From the NCBI GenBank assembly GCA_018296165.2, contig JACKQL020000148.1:30277-94276 (forward strand): a stretch of 64,000 nt of DNA, read 5' to 3'. The translations under genes and the position numbers were made by a program. The notes under the pieces are model-generated. The model was not told where the DNA came from, ran no database searches, and worked only from the letters and a program-made list of their open reading frames with translations. Below are positions 1-10,321 of the stretch, piece after piece (the stretch's first letter is position 1; every line of letters begins with the position of its first letter). The DNA is from Termitomyces sp. T153. Lineage: Eukaryota; Basidiomycota; Agaricomycetes; Agaricales; Lyophyllaceae.

Positions 1-1061
1 ATCAAATGACAGATCTTATCTCTCAATCACTCCAGGCATTGCTCAAATGCCTAACACCTAACTCTGCCCCTCCCACAGCTGCAGAACCAGCCCCAACCCC
101 CTCCACACCTGTCCCTGCAGCTCTGGTGACCCTATAGCCACATATTCCATGTCTGGCACTACCAGATGCATATGATGGTGCCTGCTCTAGCAGGGAGCAA
201 TTTCTGCAGTCCTGCCTCACCTATATCCACCTCAGTAGGAATGCCTTTGACTCTGATGCATTGAAAATAGCCTGGGTGCTGTCATATATGAAGTCTGGAC
301 ATGCCTCCACCTATGCGCTGTGAGTTTTCCATTGCTCCAGAGGTGTTGGAAGTTTTCCAGACTGGGCCACCTTTGAGAAGGACTTCTGTGTGGAGTTTTT
401 CCTGTTAGACCCCACCAAGACTGTGGCCTTGACACTATGTGATAGAGAGCAATATGAGCAAGAAAAGTGTATACTGGATGAGTACATTGACTTGTTCTGG
501 GCTCTGGTCAAGCAGGCCACTTACTCCAATAGCCTTCAACTATGCCTCACCTTCTAGGATGGCTTGCACCCTGCACTGGTGGAATACATTGACAATCTGG
601 CAGAGGGTCACTCCAACAATGAAAAGATTGCATTGTGGTACAAGGTGGCCCAGGACCAATGGCAACTCATGGAGATCTGGAGGGAGCTCTGCCATCCACA
701 TTCTGCACTGTGCCCTGCTCTAATCAGCAATTTCCACCACCCTGCACCTGCTTGCCCAATGCTGGCCTTTACTCTGGCCATCCCTGCAGTGCGCCCCCTG
801 CTGCCAGGGATTCCTATGAATGTGGATGCTGCCCCACTGCTATGCCAGAGATGCCAGAAGCCTGGGCACTTTGCATGGCACTGCCCCTTGGGCCTGGAGG
901 TATGCTACCTCTCTATGGTAGAGCAGGAGGAACTCCTCCTGCAGCTGCTGGCTGCAAAGAATGCTGCTAGAGCTCTGTCACTGGACAAGCCTATGCCAGA
1001 GTTGACTCCAGAGAAGATCAGTGCATGCACCTCACCCCCAGAGGTGGAGGAGGATTTTTAG
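1..1061 (+). pseudogene. gag: Gypsy family A gag (partial, stops)
   Basis: Gag makes the retrotransposon's virus-like particle and packages its RNA. The window opens inside the N-terminal part (QTTDLISQSLQALL, matching 39.4 kb). A central gag core with DWATFEKDFCVEFF and LDEYIDLFWALVKQA follows near residues 110-180. A C-terminal CCHC zinc knuckle CQRCQKPGHFAWHC (C-x2-C-x4-H-x4-C) lies near 843-885. In-frame stops occur near 136, 322 and 556, each explained by one transition from CAG, TGG or CAG. The frame ends with TAG at 1059-1061. The family is certain from the zinc knuckle and the parallel copy; it cannot make full-length protein. Confidence 0.85.
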
Positions 1062-1292
1062 TTGAGCAATGGATAAGGTGTACACCTCCATTGCTGGGTG
1101 CTCACAGGTTCTTGTGTCTATCAATAGAAAATGAAACTGCCTTTTCTAATGCCCTTCATTCTGAGATAGGAACCTCAACACTCCCCTCCAGACATGCAAA
1201 CACTAACTCCAGAGCCCCCACCAAGCTCCCCAAGACCTCTGAAGGTCCATTGGTGTGGCTCCATCTGGGCATGTCAAATGCCCTGACAGTAC

Positions 1293-3424
1293 ATGATGGC
1301 TTCCAGCTCATCCACCAGCTCCCTGCATCTCAATGTAGAGATTGAGACAATGGACACCCAGCAAACCTGTGGAGTCATGGCTCTTCTAGATAGCAGAGCA
1401 ATAGGACTGTTTCTGGACTCGGGGTTTGTCAAATGCCATGGACTGACTACACAGCCCCTCCCCAAGCCCATTCCAGTCTACAATATTGATGGAATGCCTA
1501 ATAAAGCAGGCACCATCAACTCTGTGGTTGATCTAGTCCTCTGCTATCAGAACTATGTGGAGCACACCATGTTTGCTGTCCCCAGCCTGGATAGGCAGGA
1601 CATGATCCTTGGGTTCATGTGGCTCTGCAAGCACAACCCTGAGGTTGATTGGACCAAAGGACAGATAACCATGAGCAGGTGCCCCTGGAAGTGCTTTATC
1701 TGTGCTGCAGAGGACAGGGCAGAGCACCAGGCCCAAGTTCAAGAACATGCAGCCATCTGTGCATGTCATGCCAGCCTTCTCCCCTTTGCAGATCTAGACC
1801 TTCTGGATCCTCTGCCTCTGGCATTCCCTTATAGAAAGGCCTTCTACAAGGACAACCAGAGTGGTGGTGGAGCCTCAGGGAAGGAGCATGGAAGGGAGTT
1901 TGATGGTGTACATGAGCTGGAGTTCCTTGATAAAGCAGTAGAAGTGGGAGATTGGATCTATACAACCACTGTACACCCACCACCCTCCATTGCAGAGATC
2001 TGGGCTAGCCAGACTATATCCCAGCAGCTGGCCCAGGCATTTGCTGCCAATGCCATGCCAGAGAGTTCCAGGACATGGTACCTCCCTACCTCCATGTATT
2101 TGAGCATGTGTTCTCCAAAGCCTTGTTTGACTCACTTCTGGATTGCAAGAGGTGGGACCATGCCATTGAACTGCTGCCAGATTCCACACTCTCCAGCTGT
2201 AAGGTCTACCTGCTCATGCCCAGGGAACAGGAGGAGCTTGACACATTCCTGCAAGAAAACCTGGACTCTGGTTGTATCTGCCCTTCCAAGTCTCTGATGG
2301 CCTCTCTAGTCTTCTTCATCAAGAAGAAGAATGGCTCACTCTGACTGGTCTAGGACTACCAAGTTCTTAACCCCATGACAGTGAAGAACCATTACCCCCT
2401 CCCCCTCATCTCCAAGCTCATCAACAACCTCCAGGGTGCACAATACTTCACTAAACTGGATGTCTGGTGGGGTTACAACAATGTGTGCATTTAGGAAGGA
2501 GAGAAGTGGAAGGCCACCTTCCAGACCAACCAGGGATTGTTTGAGCCACTCATTATGTTCTTTGGACTCACCAATAGCCCCACTACCTTTCAGACCATGA
2601 TGAACAACATCTTCCAGGACCTCATAGCAGAGAGCATAGTGTGTGTATACCTTGACAACATCCTCATCTATACCAAAATGCTGGAGGAATACTGTCAGAT
2701 CACTTACCTTGTCCTGGAATGCCTCTGCCAGTACCAGCTCTACTTCAAGCCAGAGAAGTGTGAGTTTGAACAGACCCAGATCAAATACCTTGGCCTGATC
2801 ATCTTGCATGGAGCTGCAGAAATGGACCTGGTGAAGGTAGCAGGTGTGGTGGAGTGGCTAAAGCCCAAGAACAAGAAGGAGGTGCAGGCATTTCTTGGTT
2901 TCACAAACTTCTACTGGAGATTCATCCAGGACTTCTTGCACCATGCCCATCCACTATTCAACCTCACTGGAAAGGATGTTACATGAAGTTGGGGACCTCC
3001 ACCAGAGCAGATGGCCTTTGACACTCTCAAGTGTGCCATGACCTCCAGACCTGTCCTCCTCTTCCCAGATGACAACTCTCTCTTCTGGGTAGAAGCTGAC
3101 AGCTCCAACTTTGCCACTGGGGCTGTGCTTTTGCAGCAATCTCCAAAGGATGGGAAGTGGCATCTGGTGGCCTTTTACTCTGAGAGCTTAAACACAGTGG
3201 AGTAGAACTATGAGATCCATGACAAGGAGATGCTGGCCATCATCTGGTCATTTGAGGAGTAGCAGCACTTCCTGGAAGGTGCATAGCACAAGTTAGAGGT
3301 CTGGACAGATCACAAGAACCTTGAATACTTCCAGACAGCTAAGAAGCTCAATTGCCAACAGGCCCAGTGGTCCCTTTCCCTTGCCAACTTTGACTTCTCT
3401 TTGCACTACAAGCCTGGCTGGAGC
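1293..3424 (+). pseudogene. pol: Gypsy family A pol: protease, RT, RNase H (broken)
   Basis: The order is protease, RT, RNase H. The protease active site reads LLDSRAIGLF, so the usual D-S/T-G-A has become DSRA. A flap-like ILGFMWLCKHNPEVDW follows. The RT region begins near VFEHVFSKALFDS (about 2093) and includes FFIKKKNGSL, TKLDVWWGYNN and the catalytic box [11 protein letters not shown] near 2647-2680, where the second Asp is Asn. RNase H includes VEADSSNFATGAVL and DKEMLAI. Stops at about 2341, 2353, 2493, 2983, 3203, 3260 and 3285 are mostly explained by Trp, Arg or Gln codons turned into stops by a single transition. Reading frame is largely kept, so decay was mainly by point mutation. 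Pol ends at 3424. Confidence 0.88.
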
Positions 3425-3479
3425 ATCATCAGCTTTCTGCAATTTTGTGCCTAATAAAAGAATGATTTCAGGTCTGTTA

Positions 3480-4605
3480 TCTTGCTTGTTCATGGCCTTT
3501 GAGGCAAATTTCCATGCCCAATCTGCTTGGTACCACAAGATCAGATGTGGAACTTGACTCTCAAATTTCCCTTACAGACCCAGTCAAGCTCTGAGCAATA
3601 TTACACAGAGTCTATGGCTCCAAAAACTGCCACAGCTGTTCAAGGAGCTTTAAGAAACAGAGCCTTTGCCCAGTCCAAGTATGTTATTCCTTTATTTTAC
3701 AATCCAGACATTACAGATTCATTAACTTGATATAGAATGCAATGTGGTTGATCAAATATGGTGATCTTCATTGTGTGCTGTCTTACAATGTTTTACATTT
3801 TGATGATAATGGTTTTAATTTATCAAATATTGATGCTTTGGACATCTATCAAGAATCATTATTACAACACTTGACAATCTTGACAGCACACAGTCAGCTT
3901 TGATTCTAGTGGTCATAATCAGGTTTGAGTACTTGGATTGCCATTGCCATTGACCATGCTGTTATACATTTTACAGAGCCATAAAGACAATGAGGCCTTT
4001 GAATGCTTTTGAATCATGCTGGGAAAATTTATGACAAGATTCCTACCTGCATATGACATCCCTCTTCCTGGTAGATAGGCTGTAAGTTTTACCAACAAAA
4101 GCATGGTGTGTCAATCCAATTTTGATTTGAATTCTTAAACCTGATGCATCTGAACCTTCAGATTATAGAACATTGCCTTCTGAAAGTCAAGTATATGTGT
4201 ACAGTCAACTGGCAACTCAAGACCAATTATTTACAGTGTAACCCTGAGTTTCATGGTAACCCATGCTATGACTGTGTTCTGGTCAATGGTTAGAATGAGC
4301 CTTACATTGCATGCATTGAACAATTTTTTTCATGTACTGTTGATGGTCAAACCCATCCTTTGGCCTTGGTGCAGCCATTTTTATTGGTCTTTCAAAATTT
4401 GAGCTGGCAACAGAAAGAGATTGACCTAGGCCTACTTCAATTCTGGGAGAACAAATGTAAGGATAGCAAGTTCATTTCTATCCACACTATCATTTGTGGT
4501 GTAGTTACAGTTCCAGACAAAATCACCATTGTGTACAGACTCAGTAAATTGGAACTACTTTCTATGCAACATTCTGGACACAGATATATTTTTACATGCA
4601 CATAA
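3480..4605 (+). pseudogene. Plavaka-like (CACTA-type) DNA transposon fragment
   Basis: Two separated pieces resemble the large protein of Plavaka elements, CACTA-superfamily DNA transposons common in mushrooms. At about 3503-3730 the frame reads FPCPICLVPQDQMWNL, with the C-x2-C-L-V-P-x-D/H pattern I know from that family. At about 4230-4605 a broken frame carries FHGNPCYDCVLVNG, VDGQTHPLALVQPF and SIHTIICGVVTVPD, typical of the family's C-terminal part. The stretch between is full of stops. It adjoins the truncated Gypsy copy at 3424. Assignment is from remembered family patterns, not a search; it could be another agaricomycete transposon-associated ORF. Confidence 0.5.
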
Positions 4606-5157
4606 CAATTTACAAGAGACTTCATAGTACTAATAGACAGGACTGTCTCTTTCCAAGCATCAATCCACACTGTCCATCAATGAATCACCCTGCAATTTGT
4701 CTGATTCTTCCCTGCTACCTCCACCAAATTCTTGTCACCCTTAGTTAGATTGAGCTATTATTATGTTGTTTGAGCCACTGGCCTTTAGATACATGGAGAA
4801 GACCATGTAGTTCTGTGGCATAATAAACTGTGCATTGTATCAAGGGAACATGTAGGGATGGAGAGATGGTGGCCCCAAAGGTGATACAAATTTTGGCAGA
4901 TAGTAGTATTGCTATGATGGCAGGCAATAGCCAAAATTACATTCACCCTCAGCCCCCTCTTGGACAAGTCTGGGCTATAATGTTAGCACATATTGAGGAT
5001 ACTATTGAGGTTCTTCCATGAGTAGATATTAGCCATGATAAAATCCAGGTACAGGTATGAAGGGACCCACAAGTGATTCTGAATCTGGCAAAGCATTGGC
5101 TGAAGGTGTCAAACCATTGTTTAAGGTGGTAACATCTTATGAGGACATGTCTGGCCT
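4606..5157. other. Unassigned AT-rich stretch
   Basis: No convincing coding frame, RNA gene or repeat was recognised between the Plavaka-like relic and the LTR that starts at 5158. Composition matches the CpG-poor decayed elements around it. Confidence 0.5.
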
Positions 5158-5487
5158 TGTCAGGGGACCACTGTTTTTGGTTAGCATGTACATGGCCATG
5201 ACCATGCATGTGCAAGTCTGGGTCATGTGATTAGGTCAGCATGTTCATGGCCATGCACATGCAAGTCACATGATCTTTTCTGTCCTACTGTACAGTTGTG
5301 TCCCATGAGTCTGAGGGCCTAGAGTGTAGCATCTGGCCTAGGGAGTTCCTCAGACTTGTTTTCTCTCTGGATCTCTCTTTGCCAGGTGTATAGTATACTT
5401 GTAGACACCATACCATACTGAATAGACTTTAGATCTCCCTTTGCCAGTTGTGTGATTAAGCCACAGCCTCCAGAGGTCACTCTTATA
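5158..5487 (+). repeat. 5' LTR of a second Gypsy family A copy (shortened)
   Basis: The stretch starts with TGTCAGGGG and ends near CTTATA. Its right half matches the LTR at 24225-24666 closely, sharing ctgaatagactttagat and ccacagcctccagaggt. It is shorter than that copy. It contains two imperfect copies of a catg-rich block (about 5181-5231 and 5237-5272). The sequence just after it, agaacaagtct at 5490-5500, is nearly complementary to agacttgttt inside the LTR (5352-5361), which hints at self-priming. No matching target duplication with a partner LTR is visible. Confidence 0.75.
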
Positions 5488-5589
5488 GCAGAACAAGTCT
5501 CTACATTTGGCCCGGGAGCCCTTGTTTTTACTTAGTTTCTCAAGAGGTCTCTCCTCCACCAGTGTCTTAGTGCCTCCTGTGCTCCTCCT

Positions 5590-6345
5590 ATAACCCAGCC
5601 AACCCCTCTAGCACCTCCCCCTGATGCTTCAAGCCCCCAGAATAATGCCTGGAGTCATTTGCTATCTCTGGAGACACAGATTCAACTCACTCAAGCCTCC
5701 CTTACCTCCTACACTACTGAACTCACTGGGCTCCATCAAACCACTGAAGCAGTGTTTCTTTCCCTCCAGGTCCTCCTGGAACATCTCCCCTTCACTCCTA
5801 TTCTCCCCCTGGACCCCCAGCAGCTGCAGGGAGGTTCTCCTCTGCACCTAGCTCAGAAGTTTCAGCACCCTGCTCTAGACTTCCTTGCCCTGCCCTCCCT
5901 GATGTATTTGATGGGAACCATAGAGTTGGGGAACATTTCCTTCAGTCTTGCATTATCTATATCCAGCTGAGTGGTGCAGCCTGCCTCTGACACCTTGAAA
6001 ATCACCTGGATTCTCTCCTACATGAAGGCAGGCTGAGCCTTGACTTACACACTGCATATTTTTTGATGCCTAGGAAGAGTTGAGAGTTTTTCTGGCTGGA
6101 TGGAGTTTGAGAAGGAGTTCTAAGCTGAGTTCTTTTTTCTCAACCCTGCCAAGACCACAGCTCTTTTCCTTTGAGACCAGACCCAGTATGGTTAAGAAAA
6201 GCAGTTACTTGACAAATACATCAATTCTTTCTGTGCCTTAGTCAAACAGGCTGGATATCCAGATAGTCTGCAACTCTGCCTAACCTTTCAAGATGGACTC
6301 CACCCCTCTCTCATGGATTGCTGCTTTCCTTGACTATACTGGGCT
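5590..6345 (+). pseudogene. gag: Gypsy family A gag N-terminal part (copy 2)
   Basis: The frame reads LSLETQIQLTQASLTSYTTE at about 5662, equivalent to LHLETQVQLMQSSLTHHMTE in the copy at 39.4 kb. Further gag core remnants are FLQSCIIYIQLSG (about 5938), DKYINSFCALVKQAGY and LTFQDGLHPSLMD (about 6280-6315). Several stops and small indels break it. It then runs into an inverted duplicate of its own middle part and is cut by the LTR of element C at 6637. It cannot encode a functional gag. Confidence 0.75.
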
Positions 6346-6633
6346 CAGTCTTGAAGAGAAAGAGCTGTGGTCTTGGCAGGGTCAATGGGAAAGAACTCAG
6401 CTCAAAACTCCTTCTCAAACTCCATCCAGCCAGAAAAACTCTCCACTCCTCTTGGGCATCAAAAAATGTGCAGTGCATAGGTTGAGGCTTGGCCAGCCTT
6501 CATATAGGAGAGAATCCAGGCAATTTTCAAGGTGTCAGAGGCAAAGGTTTCACTGCTCAGCTGAATATAGGTGATGCAAGACTAGAGGAAATGTTTCCCA
6601 ACTCTATAGTCTCCATCAAATATGTCAGAGAGT
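5896..6633. repeat. Large inverted repeat inside gag (arms about 280 bp)
   Basis: The sequence from about 5896 to 6180 reappears in reverse complement from about 6348 to 6633, leaving a spacer of roughly 170 bp. Matching landmarks: gatgtatttgatggg at 5901 against catcaaatatgtc at 6614, and ctggctggatggagtttgag at 6092 against the reverse complement near 6415. The arms are imperfect but nearly full length. The right arm ends where element C was inserted. Such a structure transcribes into a long hairpin. Confidence 0.85.
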
Positions 6634-6636
6634 GTA

Positions 6637-7666
6637 TGTCACAACCCGCTCCCTAGACACTGCTCCCAACCCCTCACAACTTCCCGTCTAACTCCCCTGA
6701 ACCCTGCCCACACTTTCACGCCCACACTGGATAACTCCAACGCTTCTCTGGCAAACCCCAATGGCAACTCCAACTCCCTCTCCGTAGCCATCACCACTCT
6801 CCCTGAAACCTTCCCCCACCGTTCCTGGCCACGTCATACATCCCCAACCCCCTACCCTAGTTTACCTGACCCATCCCAGAGTGTCACAACGTCCCCGGAG
6901 TGGCTGCGCCCCCAACTGATCCCATCAGAATACCGCCGTGGCCCGACCTTGGATTGTACCCAACACCCATTGACTCCGCACAGCTCCGTCGACCCCTGCC
7001 ACCATATCCGCCACCCTCTGAAGTACCTAGTAGTTGGTATATAAGTCATAGAATAACTCCTCAAACTTTAGTCTTGATATTACATTTACCAGTTTCCTAT
7101 ATTTCATCTCTAGTCTCGTCTCTGTTTCTGTTTTTAAGTTCCGAATCTATCTTTTTCCTCAGTCTCTTCTCATCTCCATCTCGTCTCATCTCCGTCTCAT
7201 CTCATCTCCATCTCATCTCGACTGTACATATTTCCTTTGTCCTTCTAAGTTCCTCTTGCTCCCTACATCAGTACAAACTCTGTGCATGCGCCACGACCCA
7301 AACATTCTTACAACAACTCCGACCCTCACTCCCCGCTTGGCCCTGGGACCCCTCAAGCCCTGGAAATCCCCTATCCAGCTCCGACCCCGCCCCCATCACC
7401 CGAGAAACCTCTGCTTACCCCGCAATCTATTTGCGCGCCCACGAACTAGCCCTGACACCCGCCCTGGGTCAACGACCAGTACCTTCGGTCTTAGACTCCT
7501 CCAGACCATTCAGGACTTACTCAGACTGCTTTCCCTGGGAACCCCCTCGCAAGCTTTCCTCACCTCCACTCCAACTCCGGATGCCTGGTTATAAGCACAG
7601 GACATTGCATCTGCCTAGTAAGGACTCGCCAGTGTACTGAGCCCCCGTCATCAGCGGAACCTGACA
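6637..7666 (+). repeat. Element C 5' LTR
   Basis: This LTR of 1,030 bp begins TGTCACAACCCGCTCCC and ends CGGAACCTGACA, giving TGT...ACA termini. The same beginning recurs at 16498. It holds a TATA box, a predicted start of transcription, and a pyrimidine-rich leader with repeated tctcatctc motifs (about 7150-7225). The related LTR of D shares the tail ctagtaaggactcgcc and cagcgga(a/c)cctgaca. Confidence 0.92.
7038..7082 (+). promoter_or_regulatory. LTR promoter: TATA box and predicted transcript start (C)
   Basis: TATATAA lies at 7038-7044. The 13-mer agtcttgatatta starts at 7070, 32 bp after the first T of the TATA box, which fits a fungal TATA-directed start. The same TATA to 13-mer spacing of 32 bp is found in the 3' LTR of C (16899 to 16931) and both D LTRs (17634 to 17666, 22595 to 22627). 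The 13-mer is complementary to the sequence just after the 5' LTR, which supports 7070 as the first transcribed base. Confidence 0.7.
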
Positions 7667-7679
7667 TAATATTAAGACT
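7667..7679 (+). other. Primer binding site, self-priming type (C)
   Basis: The 13 bases directly after the 5' LTR, taatattaagact, pair with agtcttgatatta at 7070-7082 with one G-U wobble. No tRNA 3'-end complement is seen. This is the arrangement known for the Tf1 group, whose mRNA 5' end primes its own reverse transcription. That this element works so is inference. Confidence 0.7.
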
Positions 7680-7698
7680 CCCCCTTACCCCGTTCTCG

Positions 7699-10209
7699 AT
7701 GTCTGCGTTTAACCCCGTGTACAACCCTGTTGGCTACCCAACCAACGCCTACGGCCAGCCCCTCCTGGAAAATCCCTATGCCCCATTCTACCCGGGTCCC
7801 TTCGCAGACCAATACGTGCCCCATCACTGGACCCCTGACCCCAACCAGGCGTTCTATGGCCCCTCCATTAGCCAGGGAATACCCTCGGGCTGGCGCCGCC
7901 CTCCCGCATTCCACGCCGATGGCAATAACCCCCGTATCAACCCTGGAGGATACTCTGCAGCACCCCCCAACCCCGCCTACCTCCCCCCTGCCCATTACTA
8001 TGTGTACCCAATCCCCGCTGCAGCCCCAGTCCCTCCGGAGGCCACGGATAACTATTCCCCCCCCTGCCCACTGTTCACCGCTCAAACCCCTCCTTCTCCT
8101 AGGCAGCAAAGGGTCAAAGCCTACGCCCAGCAATGCGACGAAGTCCTCCGCTTCCTCCGCCTGTCCCCTGCAGAATTTGCAAGGCGTACCCACACCCTCC
8201 TCACCAACCTAGGCTACCCCGATGCCTCCGCAACTCCGGAGGTCTGGGCGGATCGACTCCTCGACTTCCACAAATGCTACCTGCAAGGGAACCTCCCGGA
8301 GAATATGCAAGGCACCCTGGGTATTGACGACAACTTACGGAATGAGCTCCGCGCCTTGGTCAAAGAAATCCACACTAGCCCGAACCCCCACCCCTTCAAA
8401 GACCCTCTGGATCCCGCCTGCTCCTTCCACATGCAACGCGAGGAACCCGTCGGAACACAAAACGAAGCCCCACCTTCCATTCCCCGCCAGCAGGAAGAAC
8501 TCAACGTGGCCTCCAGCATCTTGAGGAACCTCAACCCCGCGGGGGGGTTGTTTGACCAACCCGCCACCCACACCTTGGCTCTCTCCGCCCAGCCCTGGGT
8601 CAGCTCTGTGCCCAGCGCCTTCCAAACCTGGGACCAACCTGCCGCCCCCGAACTCCGTTCCCAACGACTGCCCCTACGTGCCGACAATGACAACAGGACC
8701 CTCTCCTATATCGACGAGCTGGGCAACCCTGCCGACGAACACGCCCCATGCAACAGGCCTCAACGAGACCGACCCCCCCACTTCGATCTCCGCGCCCCTT
8801 GTACCAATGCTCCTCCGCCCCGTCCCAACGCCCCAGTTCCCCTGCGACAGCCCATGGGCCCTGGGGCGCCCTGACCCTCTTTTTCCACCAACTCCTCTCA
8901 TTCCCCGCCTGCCCCGATGCCTAATCCCCCCACCGACGCCAACTATTTTGGACCCCCAACCCCCGGAGGACCCCCTCCCCCTCGATGGGCCCCAGGACCT
9001 GCCCCGGGTAGCGTGGGTCAAAACCCCGGTGGAGGACCACCCAATGGCGGACCCCTGGGAGGATGGGGCCCAGCGATGGACAACTTTCCCCCCCAGTGCG
9101 GAAACGGAAATCACTACTACTACTACTACAACGCCGGACCCCCACCTCAAACTCAAAATTCACAGGACGATACCCGCGACGCACTGGCCCGGGAGGGTAA
9201 ACTCGACATCCAGAAGCCCAAACCCTTCACTGGCCGCGACCCTCAGAAGTGGCAAATCTTCCTGACTCAGTGTTTAACTATGTTCCAAGCTAAGCCCATC
9301 ACTTTTCAGCTTGAGAGCTCACGAGTAGCCTTCACTGCATCATACTTACAGGGCATTGCCTTCGACCACTACACCGTGCTACTCTGGTTTGACCCAAACA
9401 ATCCCGTACTCTCCAATTGGCTCGCTTTCACCCAAGAGTTCTCGAGTAAGTTTGGCATCTTTGACACCATAGCGGAGGCGGAGGAAAATCTCTTCAACCT
9501 CTGAATGCGTGACAACAAATGCTTCACGACCTTCATCGTACGATTCGAACGAGAGGCCTACAAGACCAGCTGGAATTACAATGCCCTCTGGTTTGCCCTC
9601 CGTCATGCCCTACCCCAATGGATCAAGGACGTCCTTCACCTTGCGCCCAAGCAAACCACCTATGACGGGTACAAGGCGCTTGTTACCCAGGTCAACCAAC
9701 ATTACTGGGAAGACCGCAGCGAAAACACGGCACCCTGGACCTCTTGGAACACCTCCGGTAACACCAACTGGCAGGCCAGAGCAACCAATGGCATCCAATC
9801 CTCAATCCCCGCTAACCCTGCTAACCCCGCACCCTGCTTCCCTCCGGGCCGAGGAGTCCCCAACACCAACCGACCCCCGGGGCAGCGCCCACCCGCCCAG
9901 CTCAACGCCGCCGACCTCCATGACACCCCAGTACCCCTGGATACCAACCCCGATGATCGCGACAACATCCCGGACCCCGCCGACAATCAAGAAGCCCTAT
10001 GCGCAAACAGAATCCAGGACAGCCCATGGATCAACGTGCCAGAGGAAACGCAGGAGAAATGATGGAAGGAGGGCGCGTGCATCCTATGTGGTGAGCAGGG
10101 ACACTTTATTCACAGTTGTCCTAAATGACAGGTGATGGGATGCACCGTGTGGACGATCAACGGAGAGGACTGTAACTACCAGTTCATGGAAAACGAGTTG
10201 GCAGTTTAG
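7699..10209 (+). pseudogene. gag: Element C gag (single frame with stops)
   Basis: One frame runs from ATG at 7699 to TAG at 10207-10209. It is interrupted by TGA at 8872-8874, 9502-9504, 10060-10062 and 10126-10128. The N-terminal 400 residues are proline-rich and low in complexity. The conserved gag core spans about 9190-9720 with KPFTGRDPQKWQIFLTQC, WLAFTQEFSSKFG and FTTFIVRFEREAY. A zinc knuckle CILCGEQGHFIHSC lies at about 10078-10119. The long proline-rich leader is typical of mushroom Gypsy gags. Arg and Trp codons are the likely source of the TGA stops. Pol follows in the +1 frame. Confidence 0.88.
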
Positions 10210-10321
10210 GTCTGGAAGATGCACTAGACCGCGGACCATATCCCGACGTCTTCTCCACCTCAGCCACACTCCTCCGCGCAATGGTACTCACCCCAGATAC
10301 CCCCCAGCACACCTCCCCTCC

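Larger units (their letters stand above)
1..3424 (+). mobile_element. Decayed Ty3/Gypsy element, family A copy 1 (5' end outside window)
   Basis: This LTR retrotransposon body enters from the left edge with gag already in progress and runs through protease, reverse transcriptase and RNase H. It stops abruptly after the RNase H motif LHYKPG near 3420, where unrelated Plavaka-like sequence begins. Integrase and 3' LTR are missing. The same family recurs at 5158-6636, 23319-24666 and 33167-39620. The body is almost devoid of CpG and is broken by in-frame stops, so it is an old, dead copy. Family assignment rests on near-identical protein segments shared with the 33-39 kb copy. Confidence 0.9.

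Noticed and set aside
4745..5215. Short frames between the Plavaka-like relic and the LTR
   Set aside because: None exceeds about 90 codons or has recognisable motifs, and the region is repeat-like. Left unassigned.
7672..9184. Minus-strand frames opposite element C gag (7672-8193, 8277-8693, 8674-9156)
   Set aside because: They are shadows of the proline-rich gag (CCN codons give glycine on the other strand). No conserved features.
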